Shown here piece by piece: positions 1-10,373 of a stretch of 64,000 nt of DNA. Position 1 is the stretch's first letter; each line of letters starts with the position of its first letter. Made by a program: the position numbers and the translations under genes. This stretch comes from Gilliamella sp. App6-5 (lineage in GTDB: Bacteria > Pseudomonadota > Gammaproteobacteria > Enterobacterales > Orbaceae). The notes under the pieces are model-generated. The model searched no databases, was not told the origin of the DNA, and saw only the letters and a program-made list of their open reading frames with translations. Location of the stretch: contig NZ_LZGT01000074.1 in assembly GCF_001690525.1 (NCBI RefSeq), positions 1 to 64,000 of the forward strand. The letters are read 5' to 3'.

Positions 1-337
1 ATTTAATTTACTACTTAAAAATCATGTTAATAGTAACTATATATATGGCAGTGAATAAATAATTCAAGATACTGTGAAATATGTTTTAAATTAATTAATA
101 AAATTTTAATACAATGTAAATCATTTATGTAGCATTGTAAAATCGGTAATACAAATTGTATCAATTTAATTAGGAGATACTATTTTATCAATCACCACAA
201 TATAAAATACGCCACTCAACTATCAGTCTAAATATATCAATAATGATTGCATATCTAATAATTACAACAAAGAGACGCAATGATTTTTACTCTATTTCTA
301 TTTTTTTACACTGATTTTTATTGAATCAAAAATTTTA
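1..337. other. AT-rich non-coding stretch
   Basis: No open frame with recognisable content was found on either strand and no RNA gene was recognised. The stretch is extremely A/T-rich and leads into the LexA box and decayed umuDC remnant on the plus strand. Confidence 0.5.
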
Positions 338-357
338 TACTGTATATTTATACATTC
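338..357 (+). promoter_or_regulatory. LexA (SOS) box upstream of decayed umuD
   Basis: The 20-mer TACTGTATATTTATACATTC agrees with the enterobacterial LexA consensus (TACTG, alternating TA core, CAGTA) at nearly all positions, deviating mainly in the last four bases. It lies about 70 bp before the decayed umuD start, as expected for an SOS promoter. The site has outlived the genes it once controlled. Confidence 0.75.
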
Positions 358-424
358 ACCCGTATTTTATCACGAATCTTGTGATGTGGTGTAAATTTAT
401 ACGTTGGTTTTTAGGAGAATTTTC

Positions 425-828
425 TTGAGTAAATATTGTCTTGTAATTGGTACCGCTGATGCTACTATCAAAAATCACTTATCTTTGGTCGATATCCCAG
501 TCAGAGCAGGATTCCCCTCACCAGCCGATGTTTATTTAGAAACGAAACTTGATTTAACAAAATATTCAGTAAAACACCCTAGCGCAACATATTATATTAA
601 AGTAGCAGGCGACGCTATGATTGGCTATGGTATTTTTAATGGTGAATTGATGATATTGTGATCGCAGCTGTTGATGGTGAACTTACTTGTAAATGTTTGG
701 GAACAATTGATGATCAACCTTATTTATTGTCGGGTAATGAGCTTTTTCAGCCTATATATTTGACTGGAAAAGAGGTACATATTTGGGGTATTGTAATACA
801 CACCATTCATTACGAAAACGAGCGCTGT
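425..828 (+). pseudogene. umuD: decayed umuD (DNA polymerase V subunit)
   Basis: UmuD is an SOS-induced S24-family protein that cleaves itself at a Ser/Lys dyad to become the active subunit of translesion polymerase V. The translation matches UmuD: GFPSPADVYLETKLDL, then HPSATYYIKVAGDAM, then after a frame change DIVIAAVDGELTCKCL. Two lesions are visible. The nucleophile motif GDSM is GDAM, so the catalytic serine is alanine. About a dozen residues between NGEL and DIVIAA are missing with loss of frame, giving a stop at 659-661. A TTG start at 425 follows a good AGGAG ribosome-binding site. The second half runs in frame straight into umuC, without its own stop. It cannot be functional as read. 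Confidence 0.85.
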
Positions 829-936
829 ATGATTGGGTTGATTGATTGTAATAATTTTTATGTTTCATGCGAACGCGTCTTTAATCCTAAATTAGAAGGA
901 AAACCAATCGGTATCTTATCAACTAATAATAGCTGA
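829..936 (+). pseudogene. umuC: umuC N-terminal stub
   Basis: UmuC is the catalytic subunit of DNA polymerase V, a Y-family polymerase usually about 420 residues long. Only the first 35 residues survive, beginning MIGLIDCNNFYVSCERVF. They include the first metal-binding Asp of the palm and the FY steric-gate region. The frame stops where functional proteins continue NNDGCVIARS. No further UmuC sequence was recognised before the convergent ABC permease gene, so the rest has been deleted. Confidence 0.85.
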
Positions 937-1070
937 TTTACTTTACCGTAAATCCAGTTCAACAAAATTATCAGCTTGAGCAACGAATATTGCATATATT
1001 TAAAAGTACAATAAATAGTAACTGTGACTAAAAATATAATAGTACCAATTTTGCAATAAAATATGGGATA

Positions 1071-2201
1071 TTATGATCCCATATTCACAATTGAGCTACG
1101 AAACCGCCTTAAAGCAATTAAAAAGAAAACGGTACCAATTGCCAATAACCATGCAAACGAAGTCCAAACCACACTTAAGCCAGCACCTCGATACAATATT
1201 GCCTGCCCTAATTCAACAAAATGCGTAGTCGGAGTAAACATCATAATATTTTGCACAATTTCTGGCATACTTTCTCGCGGAGTACTACCCCCTGATAGCA
1301 TTTGTAGTGGTAACAAAATTAAAATAAGTAACATTGCAAATTGCGCAGTGGATTTGGCTACTGTTGCCATAAAGATACCAAGTGACGTTGTCACAAAAAG
1401 ATGTAATGCTGCACCTATCAAAAATAAGGTTACCGAACCTGCAATTGGTACATTTAGCCAACTATGAACAACAAGTAACAACGCTACCCAGGTTGATATT
1501 AATACCACAAGCCCCATTGACCATACTTTGGATATCATAATTTCAAAGGGAGTAACAGGCATAGCAAGAAGATGGTCAATCGTACCATGTTCGCGTTCTT
1601 TCATTAAAGCGGCACCAGTTAAGATAATAGATAGTGTTGTCACAATATTGATAATTTCCATGACCGAACCAAACCAAGATCGCGTTAAATTAGGGTTAAA
1701 AGCGGTATGTACTTGTATATTAACGGGTAAATTTGTTACCTTATTGTAACGGTTGACATATTCAGTCACTTCACCAGTAATAATTTGTGTTATATAACCA
1801 TTTCCGACAAACGCTTGCCCCATTCGGGTTGCATCAATATTGAGTTGAATTTCTGGACTTTGATTATTTAGCACATCACGCTGAAAATTAGGCGGAATAT
1901 TTAAAGCAAACGTATAATTATCCGTATCCATACCACGATCGACATCATCCATTGAATATAATTTAACAGGAGTATTAAACATTGGCGGATAAAAGGCTGT
2001 AATAATTTGTCTTGATAAGGGGGAGTTATCTTCGTCCACAACGGCAATCGAGGCATGATGTAACGAGTCAGAAGTAGCTGTTGCGGCAATGTAAATATCA
2101 AAGGTAAAGCAATAGGCAATTAATAGCAACATGATAGGATCACGCAATAACCCCCATAACTCTTTAATTCCTAAGCGATAAATATTAATTAAACTCTGCA
2201 T
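1071..2201 (-). CDS. yhhJ: ABC-2 type permease, YhhJ family
   Basis: Integral membrane subunit of an ABC exporter of the YhiI-RbbA-YhhJ type. The 376-residue length matches E. coli YhhJ (about 375). There is an N-terminal membrane segment (LLIAYCFTFDIYIAAT), a periplasmic domain of about 150 residues, then five to six C-terminal membrane segments including the ABC-2 stretch MKEREHGTIDHLLAMPVTPFE (first 20 residues are diagnostic). It is the last gene of a three-gene minus-strand operon, 5 bp after rbbA. The substrate is unknown; family members are linked to drug or lipid export. Confidence 0.85.
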   Translation of the reverse strand: MQSLINIYRLGIKELWGLLRDPIMLLLIAYCFTFDIYIAATATSDSLHHASIAVVDEDNSPLSRQIITAFYPPMFNTPVKLYSMDDVDRGMDTDNYTFALNIPPNFQRDVLNNQSPEIQLNIDATRMGQAFVGNGYITQIITGEVTEYVNRYNKVTNLPVNIQVHTAFNPNLTRSWFGSVMEIINIVTTLSIILTGAALMKEREHGTIDHLLAMPVTPFEIMISKVWSMGLVVLISTWVALLLVVHSWLNVPIAGSVTLFLIGAALHLFVTTSLGIFMATVAKSTAQFAMLLILILLPLQMLSGGSTPRESMPEIVQNIMMFTPTTHFVELGQAILYRGAGLSVVWTSFAWLLAIGTVFFLIALRRFRSSIVNMGS

Positions 2202-2206
2202 AATAT

Positions 2207-5005
2207 CTATCCTTCTTGTTTTTTAAGAAGAAAAATACTGGCACCCAACACAATAGGGATTGTGACCAATAAAGCAAATATTGAATTATGTAGATCGATA
2301 AAACCAAGCGCTTTATTAAACACACCACGAGCAATAATTAGCATATGCGTTGTTGGATATACTTCTCCAATATAACGACCGCCACCTTCTAAGGATGCGA
2401 CAGGGTTGAGCAATCCCGAAAATTGAATTGCTGGTAGCATTGTACCAACACAAGTTAAAAAGATAACGGCAATTTGGCTACGGGTGACCGTCGAAGCCAA
2501 CAGACCAAAACCCGTTGAAATAATACAATAAGCAAATGCAGCTAAGCACAAAGTAAACAAGCTTCCTTTTACAGGCACACCAAAAATGGTGATTGCCATA
2601 AATAACAATAATAAAAAGCTAAACATAGAAATAATGATATAAGGTACTTGTTTGCCTAGCAAAAATTCAGCTTTAGATACTGGTGTTACATATAAATTGA
2701 TAATCGATCCCATCTCTTTTTCACGCACCACCGATAAAGCCGCTAACATTGATGGAATCATTAATAATAAAATAGGTATTACCGCCGGCACCATGGAAGG
2801 TAAGCTTTTGATATCAGGATTATAGCGGTATCTTGTTTCTATATTTGCCAAGCTAGTTGAGGATTTTCCGGTTACTTCTTTTACTTTTTCACTTAACCAA
2901 GCAAGATGCATGCCTTGCACATAGCCTTTGATTGTTTCGGCACGTAGTGGCATTGCCCCATCAATCCAAATGGCAATATCAACGGGATCGCCTCGTTGTA
3001 TGTCACGACCAAAATTTGGCGGGATTTCAATCGCTAAAGCAATGTCATTACTGCGTAACCGCGCATCCATATCGTTATAATCAGTGATAGGTATCCTTTC
3101 AATAAAATAACGTTTAGATCCTGACAAATTTAGAGTATAATTTTGGCTGATCACACTTTGATCGCGATCAAGCACAGCAAAACGCAGATCTTCAACATCC
3201 ATCGTAATGCCATATCCCATAACCAACATTAAAATTGCTGAACCTAATAACGCTAATAATGCTCGCAAAGGATCGCGAGATAATTCAAGAGTCTCACGCC
3301 ATAGACAACCTATCATACGGGTAAGGCTAAATCCTTGACGGTGATGATTTGGTATTGTTTTTGTTGCTTGATTGAGGATTTCTTTTGGTGATTCAACAGA
3401 GTGTTCTTCTGTATTGCTATCATCAGCCCCTGCATCAACAAGATAGTTAATAAAGGCTTCTTCTAGTGTTTTAGCATTTTTGGAGCTGATAATGTTATCT
3501 GGTGTATCGCTTGCTAATACTTTACCTGCATGCATTAATGAAATTCTATCGCATCTTGCGGCCTCATTCATAAAGTGAGTTGTGATGAACACCGTTACTT
3601 TATCTTTTCTAGAAAGTTCGATAATTAAACGCCAAAAATCATCGCGAGCAATGGGATCAACGCCTGATGTTGGTTCATCAAGGATAAGAATTTGCGGATT
3701 ATGCACAACGGCAACTGACAATGAAAGCCGTTGCTTTACCCCTAAAGGTAAACTATCGGGCAGATTTTCTGCGTCTTGTTCTAAACCAAAACGTTTCAGT
3801 AATTCTTCAACGCGAGCAGGTATTTTACTTTCTTCAATACCAAACAGACGCGCATGTAGAACTAAATTTTGTTTGACTGTTAACTCACTATATAAAGAAA
3901 ATGCTTGAGACATATATCCTAAATGACGCCTAACATTAATATCACTGGCATCAACAGGTTTACCAAATAGCCATGCCTCACCTGATGAAATCGGTAATAA
4001 ACCGGTTAACATTTTCATGGTGGTTGATTTACCACAGCCATTTGAGCCTAAAAAGCCAAATATTTCACCTTGTTTAATTGAAAAATTAACATGATCAACG
4101 GCAATAAAATTACCAAATTGTTTTGTTAAATCTTTTGCTTCTATAGCTATTTGCAAATCTTTATTAAGATCTAAGGTTGGAATTTGGACAGTTTGATAAC
4201 CTTGTCTGGCGCTTTCTGGCATGAGCTGAATAAATGCATCATCTAAATTATCTTTTCCTGTCTTAGCTAGTAAGGATTTTGGTGTACCAGTTTCAAGAAT
4301 TTTACCGCCATACATCGCAACCAACCAATCAAAATTTTGGGCTTCATCCATATAGGCGGTTGCCACAATCACACTCATTTGCGGTCTTTGTTTACGAATT
4401 TTGTTAATTAACAGCCAAAATTGGGCTCTGGAAAGTGGATCGACTCCCGTTGTGGGTTCATCAAGAATTAACAAGTCCGGATCATGAATTAACGCAGAAC
4501 ATAAGCTAACCTTTTGCTTCATACCACCAGATAACCGCCCTGCTGGTCTTGATAAAAAGGGATATAATCCAGTACTACGCGTTAATTCATCAATACGGCG
4601 ACGACGCTCAGCCGCATCATTACCAAACAAACGAGCAAAAAATTGCAAATTTTCTTCAACGGATAAAGTAGGATAAAGGTTTTTACCTAACCCTTGCGGC
4701 ATATAAGCAATACGTGTGCAAACATTTTTACGGTGTGTTTTATCTTTCATATCACCGTCAAGTACATATACTAACCCATCTTGAATAACATGCGCACCAG
4801 CAATTAATGATAATAAACTTGATTTTCCAACACCGTCTGGTCCTATCAATCCAACCATACATCTTGGCGGTATAGCTAAAGTGATATTATCAAGAGCAAG
4901 GTTCTTTTTATAATGCAGTGATACATCACTAATTTTTACCACTGCATCATCGAACGATTTAGCTTCGGTTGATAAAGCTAAATCTTTATTGTCGGATTCT
5001 GACAT
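2207..5005 (-). CDS. rbbA: RbbA-type ABC transporter: two ATPase domains fused to an ABC-2 permease
   Basis: A 932-residue fusion of two nucleotide-binding domains and a membrane domain; E. coli RbbA (YhiH) is 911 residues. The first ATPase has Walker A GPDGVGKS (residues 55-62), signature LSGGMKQK and Walker [14 protein letters not shown]. The second has GSNGCGKS, a degenerate signature LPLGVKQR in place of LSGGQ, and [13 protein letters not shown]. The C-terminal third is an ABC-2 permease with a large periplasmic loop. RbbA was described as a ribosome-associated ATPase, but the membrane domain and neighbours point to an efflux pump with YhiI and YhhJ. The start 13 bp after yhiI fits translational coupling. 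Confidence 0.9.
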   Translation of the reverse strand: MSESDNKDLALSTEAKSFDDAVVKISDVSLHYKKNLALDNITLAIPPRCMVGLIGPDGVGKSSLLSLIAGAHVIQDGLVYVLDGDMKDKTHRKNVCTRIAYMPQGLGKNLYPTLSVEENLQFFARLFGNDAAERRRRIDELTRSTGLYPFLSRPAGRLSGGMKQKVSLCSALIHDPDLLILDEPTTGVDPLSRAQFWLLINKIRKQRPQMSVIVATAYMDEAQNFDWLVAMYGGKILETGTPKSLLAKTGKDNLDDAFIQLMPESARQGYQTVQIPTLDLNKDLQIAIEAKDLTKQFGNFIAVDHVNFSIKQGEIFGFLGSNGCGKSTTMKMLTGLLPISSGEAWLFGKPVDASDINVRRHLGYMSQAFSLYSELTVKQNLVLHARLFGIEESKIPARVEELLKRFGLEQDAENLPDSLPLGVKQRLSLSVAVVHNPQILILDEPTSGVDPIARDDFWRLIIELSRKDKVTVFITTHFMNEAARCDRISLMHAGKVLASDTPDNIISSKNAKTLEEAFINYLVDAGADDSNTEEHSVESPKEILNQATKTIPNHHRQGFSLTRMIGCLWRETLELSRDPLRALLALLGSAILMLVMGYGITMDVEDLRFAVLDRDQSVISQNYTLNLSGSKRYFIERIPITDYNDMDARLRSNDIALAIEIPPNFGRDIQRGDPVDIAIWIDGAMPLRAETIKGYVQGMHLAWLSEKVKEVTGKSSTSLANIETRYRYNPDIKSLPSMVPAVIPILLLMIPSMLAALSVVREKEMGSIINLYVTPVSKAEFLLGKQVPYIIISMFSFLLLLFMAITIFGVPVKGSLFTLCLAAFAYCIISTGFGLLASTVTRSQIAVIFLTCVGTMLPAIQFSGLLNPVASLEGGGRYIGEVYPTTHMLIIARGVFNKALGFIDLHNSIFALLVTIPIVLGASIFLLKKQEG

Positions 5006-5018
5006 ATGCTATCCCCAA

Positions 5019-6092
5019 TTATTTTGTTGGACATTTTGCAACATCAGCTAAGCCTGACGGCCAAGAAGCTTTTGGATCAAGTTTTACCCAAGCCACGCCT
5101 GGTAAACCTGTTTTAACTTGATTAATAAAGCATTTTAATAATTCAGGGCTTAATTGCGCTTTTACTCTAAACATCAATTTTTGACGCTCATCTTTAGTTT
5201 CAACTGTTTTAGGCGTAAACTGCGCAACGCTTGATACAAACGATATTTTTGCAGAAATTGCTTTATCTGGTAGTGCATCTAAAATCAATCTCACTTCATC
5301 ACCAATACCCACCTTACCCGCAACAGTTTCAGGTAAAAAGAAAGTTAAATAAACATCATACAAATTAACTAAATTTAGTACTTTACCGCCCGACGGTAAA
5401 ACTTCGCCTAACTGAGCAATGCGATATTGAATACGACCATCAACAGGAGCTATTAAAGTACTATCATCAATATCAGCTTGAATTCTTCTAATATTAGCGC
5501 TGGCAACATTAATTGCCGATGCGGCGCTATCAACACCCGCTTCAGCTACAGCAATCGCCGCATCAGCGGCAGTAACTTGTGATTTGGCAGAATCTAGTGC
5601 TGCTTTAGCATTGTTTACTTTAGCAGTATCATCATCAAATTGTTGAATAGATATTGCACCTTTTTGATATAGGGCAGTAGTTCGTTGTAGATGTTTTGAG
5701 GCGATATCTAAGTCACTTTCCTTTTGACTTACACCTGCTTGCGCTGCGACTTTATCACTCATTTTTAATGCCACTTGCGCTTTAGCACTTGCTTCATTAC
5801 TAACCGCTTGGCGATATTGTGCTTGGGCTTCATTAAGTTGTGCTTGTAAGGTATCAGTTTGCATGACGACTAAAGCTTGACCTGCTTTAACAAAATCGCC
5901 CTCATCAACATTAATTTTTTCTATTCTACCAGCTAATTTAGCTGAAATATTGATTTCAGTCGCTTCAATACGTCCGTTGCCACTAATAAAATCTGAACCA
6001 TACCCATCAGTTTTTAATTGCTGCCATAAAATAAAAATAATAGCAATAATAACAACTGCAATAACAATCCATTTCCTGCTTATATTTTTCAT
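5019..6092 (-). CDS. yhiI: HlyD-family membrane fusion protein, YhiI-like
   Basis: Periplasmic adaptor that links an inner-membrane ABC pump to an outer-membrane channel. An N-terminal anchor lies at residues 8-24 (WIVIAVVIIAIIFILW). It is followed by the biotinyl-lipoyl half-motif with GNGRIEATEINISAKLAGRI, an Ala/Gln-rich coiled-coil hairpin (about 75-200), and the second lipoyl half DGRIQYRIAQLGEVL. Length 357 against about 355 in E. coli YhiI. It is the first gene of the operon, so transcription probably starts in the 270 bp upstream. A partner outer-membrane protein of the TolC type is not in the window. Confidence 0.88.
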   Translation of the reverse strand: MKNISRKWIVIAVVIIAIIFILWQQLKTDGYGSDFISGNGRIEATEINISAKLAGRIEKINVDEGDFVKAGQALVVMQTDTLQAQLNEAQAQYRQAVSNEASAKAQVALKMSDKVAAQAGVSQKESDLDIASKHLQRTTALYQKGAISIQQFDDDTAKVNNAKAALDSAKSQVTAADAAIAVAEAGVDSAASAINVASANIRRIQADIDDSTLIAPVDGRIQYRIAQLGEVLPSGGKVLNLVNLYDVYLTFFLPETVAGKVGIGDEVRLILDALPDKAISAKISFVSSVAQFTPKTVETKDERQKLMFRVKAQLSPELLKCFINQVKTGLPGVAWVKLDPKASWPSGLADVAKCPTK

Positions 6093-6358
6093 ATAACACC
6101 TTATTTTTTAAAACGATTCATAATAAATTTTAACGAGATAACAAATCGTTATGGCCTAATTAATTGCATTGATTAAATAGTATCAAATGTTTATGTCAAA
6201 TAAAATCTGTTCATAAAACAATCGCAATAAAAGCTAAAAATTCTAATTTAAGCAGTGTAGTTTTATTTATAGATTTGGAATTAATAACATCACTATATTA
6301 CGCAATAAAGCTGATATGCCCATTGCAAATTGATAAACTCTTTATAATAACAGACTTA

Positions 6359-6880
6359 TTATTTTATATTTTCAAATAATTTATTAACAATATAGGGATG
6401 CAAAATAGCAACAGGTAACATATATAATTTTCCCCAGATATTGTGATTTTTAACTGATGCAATTAAATATACTGTATTTTTATTTATGTCATTGCCGTTA
6501 CCTATAATCCGAATACAAACACAAACATCTAAATGGCTATCTTTTACAACTAATGTGAGTTTATCGTTGGTTTTCTCTGTTATGGTAAAGAAATGTGCCA
6601 TATTGCTTTCATCTCGTTGATGCTCATTTTCCGCATAACTATCGAATCCATTAATCGCTTTGACGCCGATTAATTTCACTAAACAATCCCTTATTTTAAA
6701 GAGTATTTTTAGCCATCTAGGTTGATAAGATGTCATCATTTTATAAGCTTCATAGGCTGTCAATTTTTTAGAAATATCTTTTTTTTGACAATCTAAATAA
6801 TCGATTTTTTCTGCAATAAAGCTTACATTATTAGGTAATGTTTGCCGTACTTTTATGATATTGTTTTGTTTATTTTTCAT
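6359..6880 (-). CDS. DUF2867 domain protein
   Basis: Conserved protein of 173 residues with the layout of DUF2867: an N-terminal stretch with DYLDCQKKDIS, a central region rich in Arg/Lys (WLKILFKIRDCLVKLIG), a beta-rich part (LTLVVKDSHLDVCVCI), and a C-terminal LPVAILHPYIVNKLF. Members are sometimes annotated as SRPBCC-like, but no biochemical role is established. It stands alone between the exporter operon and argE, with a plausible ribosome site (GGAAGGGG) before the ATG. Confidence 0.65.
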   Translation of the reverse strand: MKNKQNNIIKVRQTLPNNVSFIAEKIDYLDCQKKDISKKLTAYEAYKMMTSYQPRWLKILFKIRDCLVKLIGVKAINGFDSYAENEHQRDESNMAHFFTITEKTNDKLTLVVKDSHLDVCVCIRIIGNGNDINKNTVYLIASVKNHNIWGKLYMLPVAILHPYIVNKLFENIK

Positions 6881-7148
6881 ATAATTATTCCCCTTCCTCC
6901 TATTATATAAAATGCTTATCTAAAACATGAATAAAAATCATAAAAAAACACCACATTCAACAAATTTAGCAGTCAATTTAAATCATAATCAGCTAACTAT
7001 GCATTAGTTAATGTACATATTGAATACTATCAAAACATAAAACATTAATTGAAACAACATGGTTAGTTATATGCAAAAAATAATGTAAATGGTATGCTTA
7101 TAACATTATTAAAAGTATATTTTCGATTTGTCATTTAAAGGTGAATTT

Positions 7149-8306
7149 ATGACACTACCATCTTTTTTAACACTGTATAATGAATTAATTTCAACACCTA
7201 CAATTAGTAACGTTACTAATGAGGAATTAGATTATTCTAACAAACCACTCATCGACAAGTTAGCCAGTTGGTTTGAAGATTTAGGTTTTGTTATTGATAT
7301 CCAACCCGTTCCTAATACTCGCCATAAATATAATATGTTAGCTACTTATTCAAACAGCGAAAATAAAACACAAGGTGGGTTATTGTTAAGTGGACACAGT
7401 GACACTGTTCCGTTTGACGATGGGCAGTGGACTAAAGATCCCTTTAAATTAACAGAAGAAAATAATAAGTTATATGGACTTGGCACCGCTGATATGAAAG
7501 GCTTTTTTGCCTTTATTTTAGAGGCTCTGCGTGATATTGATCTTAAAAAGTTAACTAAACCCATTTATATCCTTGCCACTGCCGATGAAGAAACATCAAT
7601 GGCTGGTGCGGCATTTTTTGCCAAGAATACCAAACTACAACCTGACTGCACTATCATTGGTGAACCAACATCGTTAATCCCAATTCGCGCACATAAAGGG
7701 TTTATCTCTAATTCCATTAAAGTGATTGGTAAATCAGGACATTCGAGCGATCCCGATAAAGGCATTAACGCTATCGAAGTGATGAATTTAGTCATTGAAC
7801 GCTTGTTAGTGCTAAAACAAAAATTTAAAGAACAATATCATAATGACGGGTTCAGTGTACCTTACCCTACCCTAAATTTAGGTGTTATTCATGGTGGCGA
7901 TGCGGCCAACCGTATTTGTGGTTGTTGTGAGCTTGTGATTGATATTCGTGCATTGCCCGATAACGATGTTAATTCACTTTATCATGCACTTTGCGATGCA
8001 CTACAACCTGTTATGGATAAATACCCAAATCGAATCGAGATACAATACGAGGTTACGCCAATTCCGGGCTACGAATGTAAAAAAGATCATCCAGCATTAC
8101 AACATATTGAAAAATTAGTCGGTCATAGTGCGCAAACTGTCAACTACAGCACAGAAGCACCCTACCTAAACCAAATTTCACCAACGATTGTATTAGGCCC
8201 TGGTTCAATTGAACAAGCACACCAGCCCGATGAGTTTATTTCAATGGACTTTTTAAAACCAACTAAAATAACAATAGAACAACTAATTAAGGATTTTTGT
8301 CTTTAA
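7149..8306 (+). CDS. argE: acetylornithine deacetylase (M20 metallopeptidase fold)
   Basis: ArgE hydrolyses N2-acetyl-L-ornithine to ornithine in arginine biosynthesis, using a two-metal M20 site. The protein has [13 protein letters not shown] (metal-ligand His and the Asp two residues later), the bridging-Asp motif [20 protein letters not shown] with the catalytic and ligand Glu, and the late His motif EQAHQPDEF. An upstream TTG at 7128 extends the frame, but ATG at 7149 follows AAAGGTG and gives 385 residues, close to E. coli ArgE (383). No other arg gene is adjacent. It converges on the RNase Z gene across a hairpin. Confidence 0.9.
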   Translation: MTLPSFLTLYNELISTPTISNVTNEELDYSNKPLIDKLASWFEDLGFVIDIQPVPNTRHKYNMLATYSNSENKTQGGLLLSGHSDTVPFDDGQWTKDPFKLTEENNKLYGLGTADMKGFFAFILEALRDIDLKKLTKPIYILATADEETSMAGAAFFAKNTKLQPDCTIIGEPTSLIPIRAHKGFISNSIKVIGKSGHSSDPDKGINAIEVMNLVIERLLVLKQKFKEQYHNDGFSVPYPTLNLGVIHGGDAANRICGCCELVIDIRALPDNDVNSLYHALCDALQPVMDKYPNRIEIQYEVTPIPGYECKKDHPALQHIEKLVGHSAQTVNYSTEAPYLNQISPTIVLGPGSIEQAHQPDEFISMDFLKPTKITIEQLIKDFCL

Positions 8307-8318
8307 TCTGTTTTTTTA

Positions 8319-8349
8319 TTCGCCGATAAAATAACATCGGCGAAATTTT
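8319..8349. terminator. hairpin between convergent argE and RNase Z genes
   Basis: TTCGCCGAT and ATCGGCGAA form a perfect 9-bp stem with a 7-base loop, followed on the plus strand by ATTTTAT. It lies between the converging argE and rnz ends. The T-run is short, so termination strength is uncertain. Confidence 0.55.
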
Positions 8350-8364
8350 ATAAAATAAATTTAA

Positions 8365-9282
8365 CTAAATGAAAAAAGTTGCAAAATCGGTAGCGATTTC
8401 AGTATTTGCAAAAACACTTTTTGCTTCATTAACTAACTTTTTATTGTTATTCAAATTATATCTTGGGCTTATATGAGTCATAATAAGTCTTTTGACATTA
8501 GCTTTTTGGGCAATCATTGCCGCATGTATAGTGGTGGAATGACCACGTTCAATAGCCTTATCAACTAAAGCATGTTCTTGGGTTGCTTCATGAACAAGCA
8601 AATCAACATCATTAGCAAGATCAATTGAGGTTTGGCAAGGAATAGTATCACCTAAAATTGCTAACTTTCGGCCTTTTTTAATTTGACCTAAGTAATCTGT
8701 ACCATTAATTATTCGCCCATCATCAAGTGTAATTGTTTTACCATTTTTAAGATCGTTATAAAAAGGACCAGCCTGAATATTATCTTGCTTTAATTTATCG
8801 ATATTAAGCTGAGCTGGTAGATCTTTTTCGATAATACGATAACCAAAACACGGTACACGATGTTGTAATAATTTTGCTTCTACTTGAAACTGATTATCTT
8901 CAAAAACGGTACAATTTTCTTCAAGCTCAATGATGTTAAGAGGATAGGTTAACCAAGAATAACTAATTTCAATAACAGTTTCGATAAGAATTTTAATTCC
9001 TTTCGGAGCAATCAATGTTAAAGGCGATTGATTCTGCATCAAGGAACGGGAAGTTAAAACACCTGGTAGTCCAAACAGATGATCGCCATGCAGATGTGTT
9101 AAAAAAATGATCTCAAGTTTAGCAAGACTAAACTTGGCTTTTTGCATTTGCATCTGAGTTGCCTCACCACAATCAAAAAGCCAGAACTTACCCCGCTCTT
9201 GCCTAAGATCCAATAAAATACTGCTCACATTGCGTTGTAATGTTGGGGAACCAGCACTTGTCCCTAAAAAAGTCAAATTCAT
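8365..9282 (-). CDS. rnz: ribonuclease Z / RNase BN
   Basis: Metallo-beta-lactamase-fold endonuclease that trims tRNA 3' ends. It is 305 residues long, the same as E. coli RNase BN (ElaC). The N-terminus LGTSAGSPT is the family start, the zinc motif HLHGDH is at residues 63-68 followed by LFGLPG, and later ligands are seen in AILGDT and in HSTTIHAAMIAQ. It is preceded by yccJ on the same strand with a 6-bp gap, suggesting co-transcription. Confidence 0.92.
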   Translation of the reverse strand: MNLTFLGTSAGSPTLQRNVSSILLDLRQERGKFWLFDCGEATQMQMQKAKFSLAKLEIIFLTHLHGDHLFGLPGVLTSRSLMQNQSPLTLIAPKGIKILIETVIEISYSWLTYPLNIIELEENCTVFEDNQFQVEAKLLQHRVPCFGYRIIEKDLPAQLNIDKLKQDNIQAGPFYNDLKNGKTITLDDGRIINGTDYLGQIKKGRKLAILGDTIPCQTSIDLANDVDLLVHEATQEHALVDKAIERGHSTTIHAAMIAQKANVKRLIMTHISPRYNLNNNKKLVNEAKSVFANTEIATDFATFFI

Positions 9283-9288
9283 AAAGAT

Positions 9289-9516
9289 TTAAACATTTTT
9301 ACGTTCAATAGTCTGCTCACCCCAGAACAACTTATCGGCTTTGGTTTTAGAAAACGCAATTTTCAACACTTCATCACTACCTTCTGACCAAATTTGTTCG
9401 GCAAGTTTTTCATCATGGTTAGCTAGCTCAAAAATAGCCTCAGCAATTTCAATCGAGGTTTCACGAACAGAAGCCCAAGATTTAATATCATGTATTTCTT
9501 TTTTATCGATGTTCAT
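9289..9516 (-). CDS. yccJ: YccJ family protein
   Basis: A 75-residue acidic protein ending [12 protein letters not shown], a C-terminus I recognise as essentially that of E. coli YccJ. The middle ([13 protein letters not shown], then [13 protein letters not shown]) also matches. YccJ is a small conserved cytosolic protein of unknown function, in E. coli located beside wrbA, which is absent here. The AAGGAGTAG ribosome site lies before the ATG. The gene probably shares a transcript with rnz and is divergent from yaaA. Confidence 0.9.
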   Translation of the reverse strand: MNIDKKEIHDIKSWASVRETSIEIAEAIFELANHDEKLAEQIWSEGSDEVLKIAFSKTKADKLFWGEQTIERKNV

Positions 9517-9589
9517 TTTGCTACTCCTTTGAGTTGAATTAGAGGTAAAATAAACCTATTTAATGCAAAACACAATAGGCCAAATACGT

Positions 9590-10363
9590 ATGATAACAAT
9601 TATTTCTCCGGCGAAAACTTTGGATTACCAATCTCCATTATTAACCCAAAATTACACACTTCCTCAATTTATTGACTCAACTAAAAAACTTATTCAAGAT
9701 TGCAAAAAACTAAGTGTTGAGAATTTAGCTAACTTAATGTCTATTAGCAAAAAATTAGCCGAACTTAATTATGAGCGATTTAAAGATTGGCATAGTGATT
9801 TTAATCTTGAAAATGCAAGACAAGCTATACTTGCTTTTAAAGGTGATGTTTATGAAGGATTACATGTTGAAGATTTTACTGATAAAAATCTAAAGTTTGC
9901 ACAATCCCATTTAAGAATATTATCAGGTCTTTACGGTATTTTAAGACCACTTGACCTAATTCAACCTTATCGGTTAGAAATGGGGATCCGCTTAAAAAAT
10001 GGTAGTAACACTAATCTTTATCAATTTTGGGGCGATAAATTAACAGAACACCTTAATAGTGAACTAGCCAAAACATCACATCGCACATTAATCAATTTAG
10101 CCTCAAACGAATATTTCAAAGCGATCAAACCAAAACAATTAAATGCAACTATAATTCAGCCTATTTTTTTAGATCAAAGCAAAGATACCTATAAAGTTAT
10201 CAGTTTTTATGCAAAAAAAGCACGCGGACTAATGAGCCGATACATTATAAAAAATTGCATTGAAAAGAGTGACGATATTAAAAGTTTTAATCTAGAGGGC
10301 TATCAATTTGATTCAAAACGCTCAACTGACTTAGAATGGTACTTCATACGCAATCATCAATAA
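9590..10363 (+). CDS. yaaA: peroxide stress resistance protein YaaA
   Basis: YaaA lowers intracellular unincorporated iron during peroxide stress and binds DNA. The translation from ATG 9590 begins MITIISPAKTLDYQSPL and carries the conserved ARQAILAFKGDVYEGL, LSGLYGILRPLDLIQPYR, LEMGIRL and FYAKKARGLMSR. The frame is open to an upstream ATG at 9563, but all relatives begin at the ISPAKTL strand, so the later start is preferred, giving 257 residues. It is followed after 10 bp by the AEC carrier gene. Confidence 0.92.
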   Translation: MITIISPAKTLDYQSPLLTQNYTLPQFIDSTKKLIQDCKKLSVENLANLMSISKKLAELNYERFKDWHSDFNLENARQAILAFKGDVYEGLHVEDFTDKNLKFAQSHLRILSGLYGILRPLDLIQPYRLEMGIRLKNGSNTNLYQFWGDKLTEHLNSELAKTSHRTLINLASNEYFKAIKPKQLNATIIQPIFLDQSKDTYKVISFYAKKARGLMSRYIIKNCIEKSDDIKSFNLEGYQFDSKRSTDLEWYFIRNHQ

Positions 10364-10373
10364 AATAATAACG

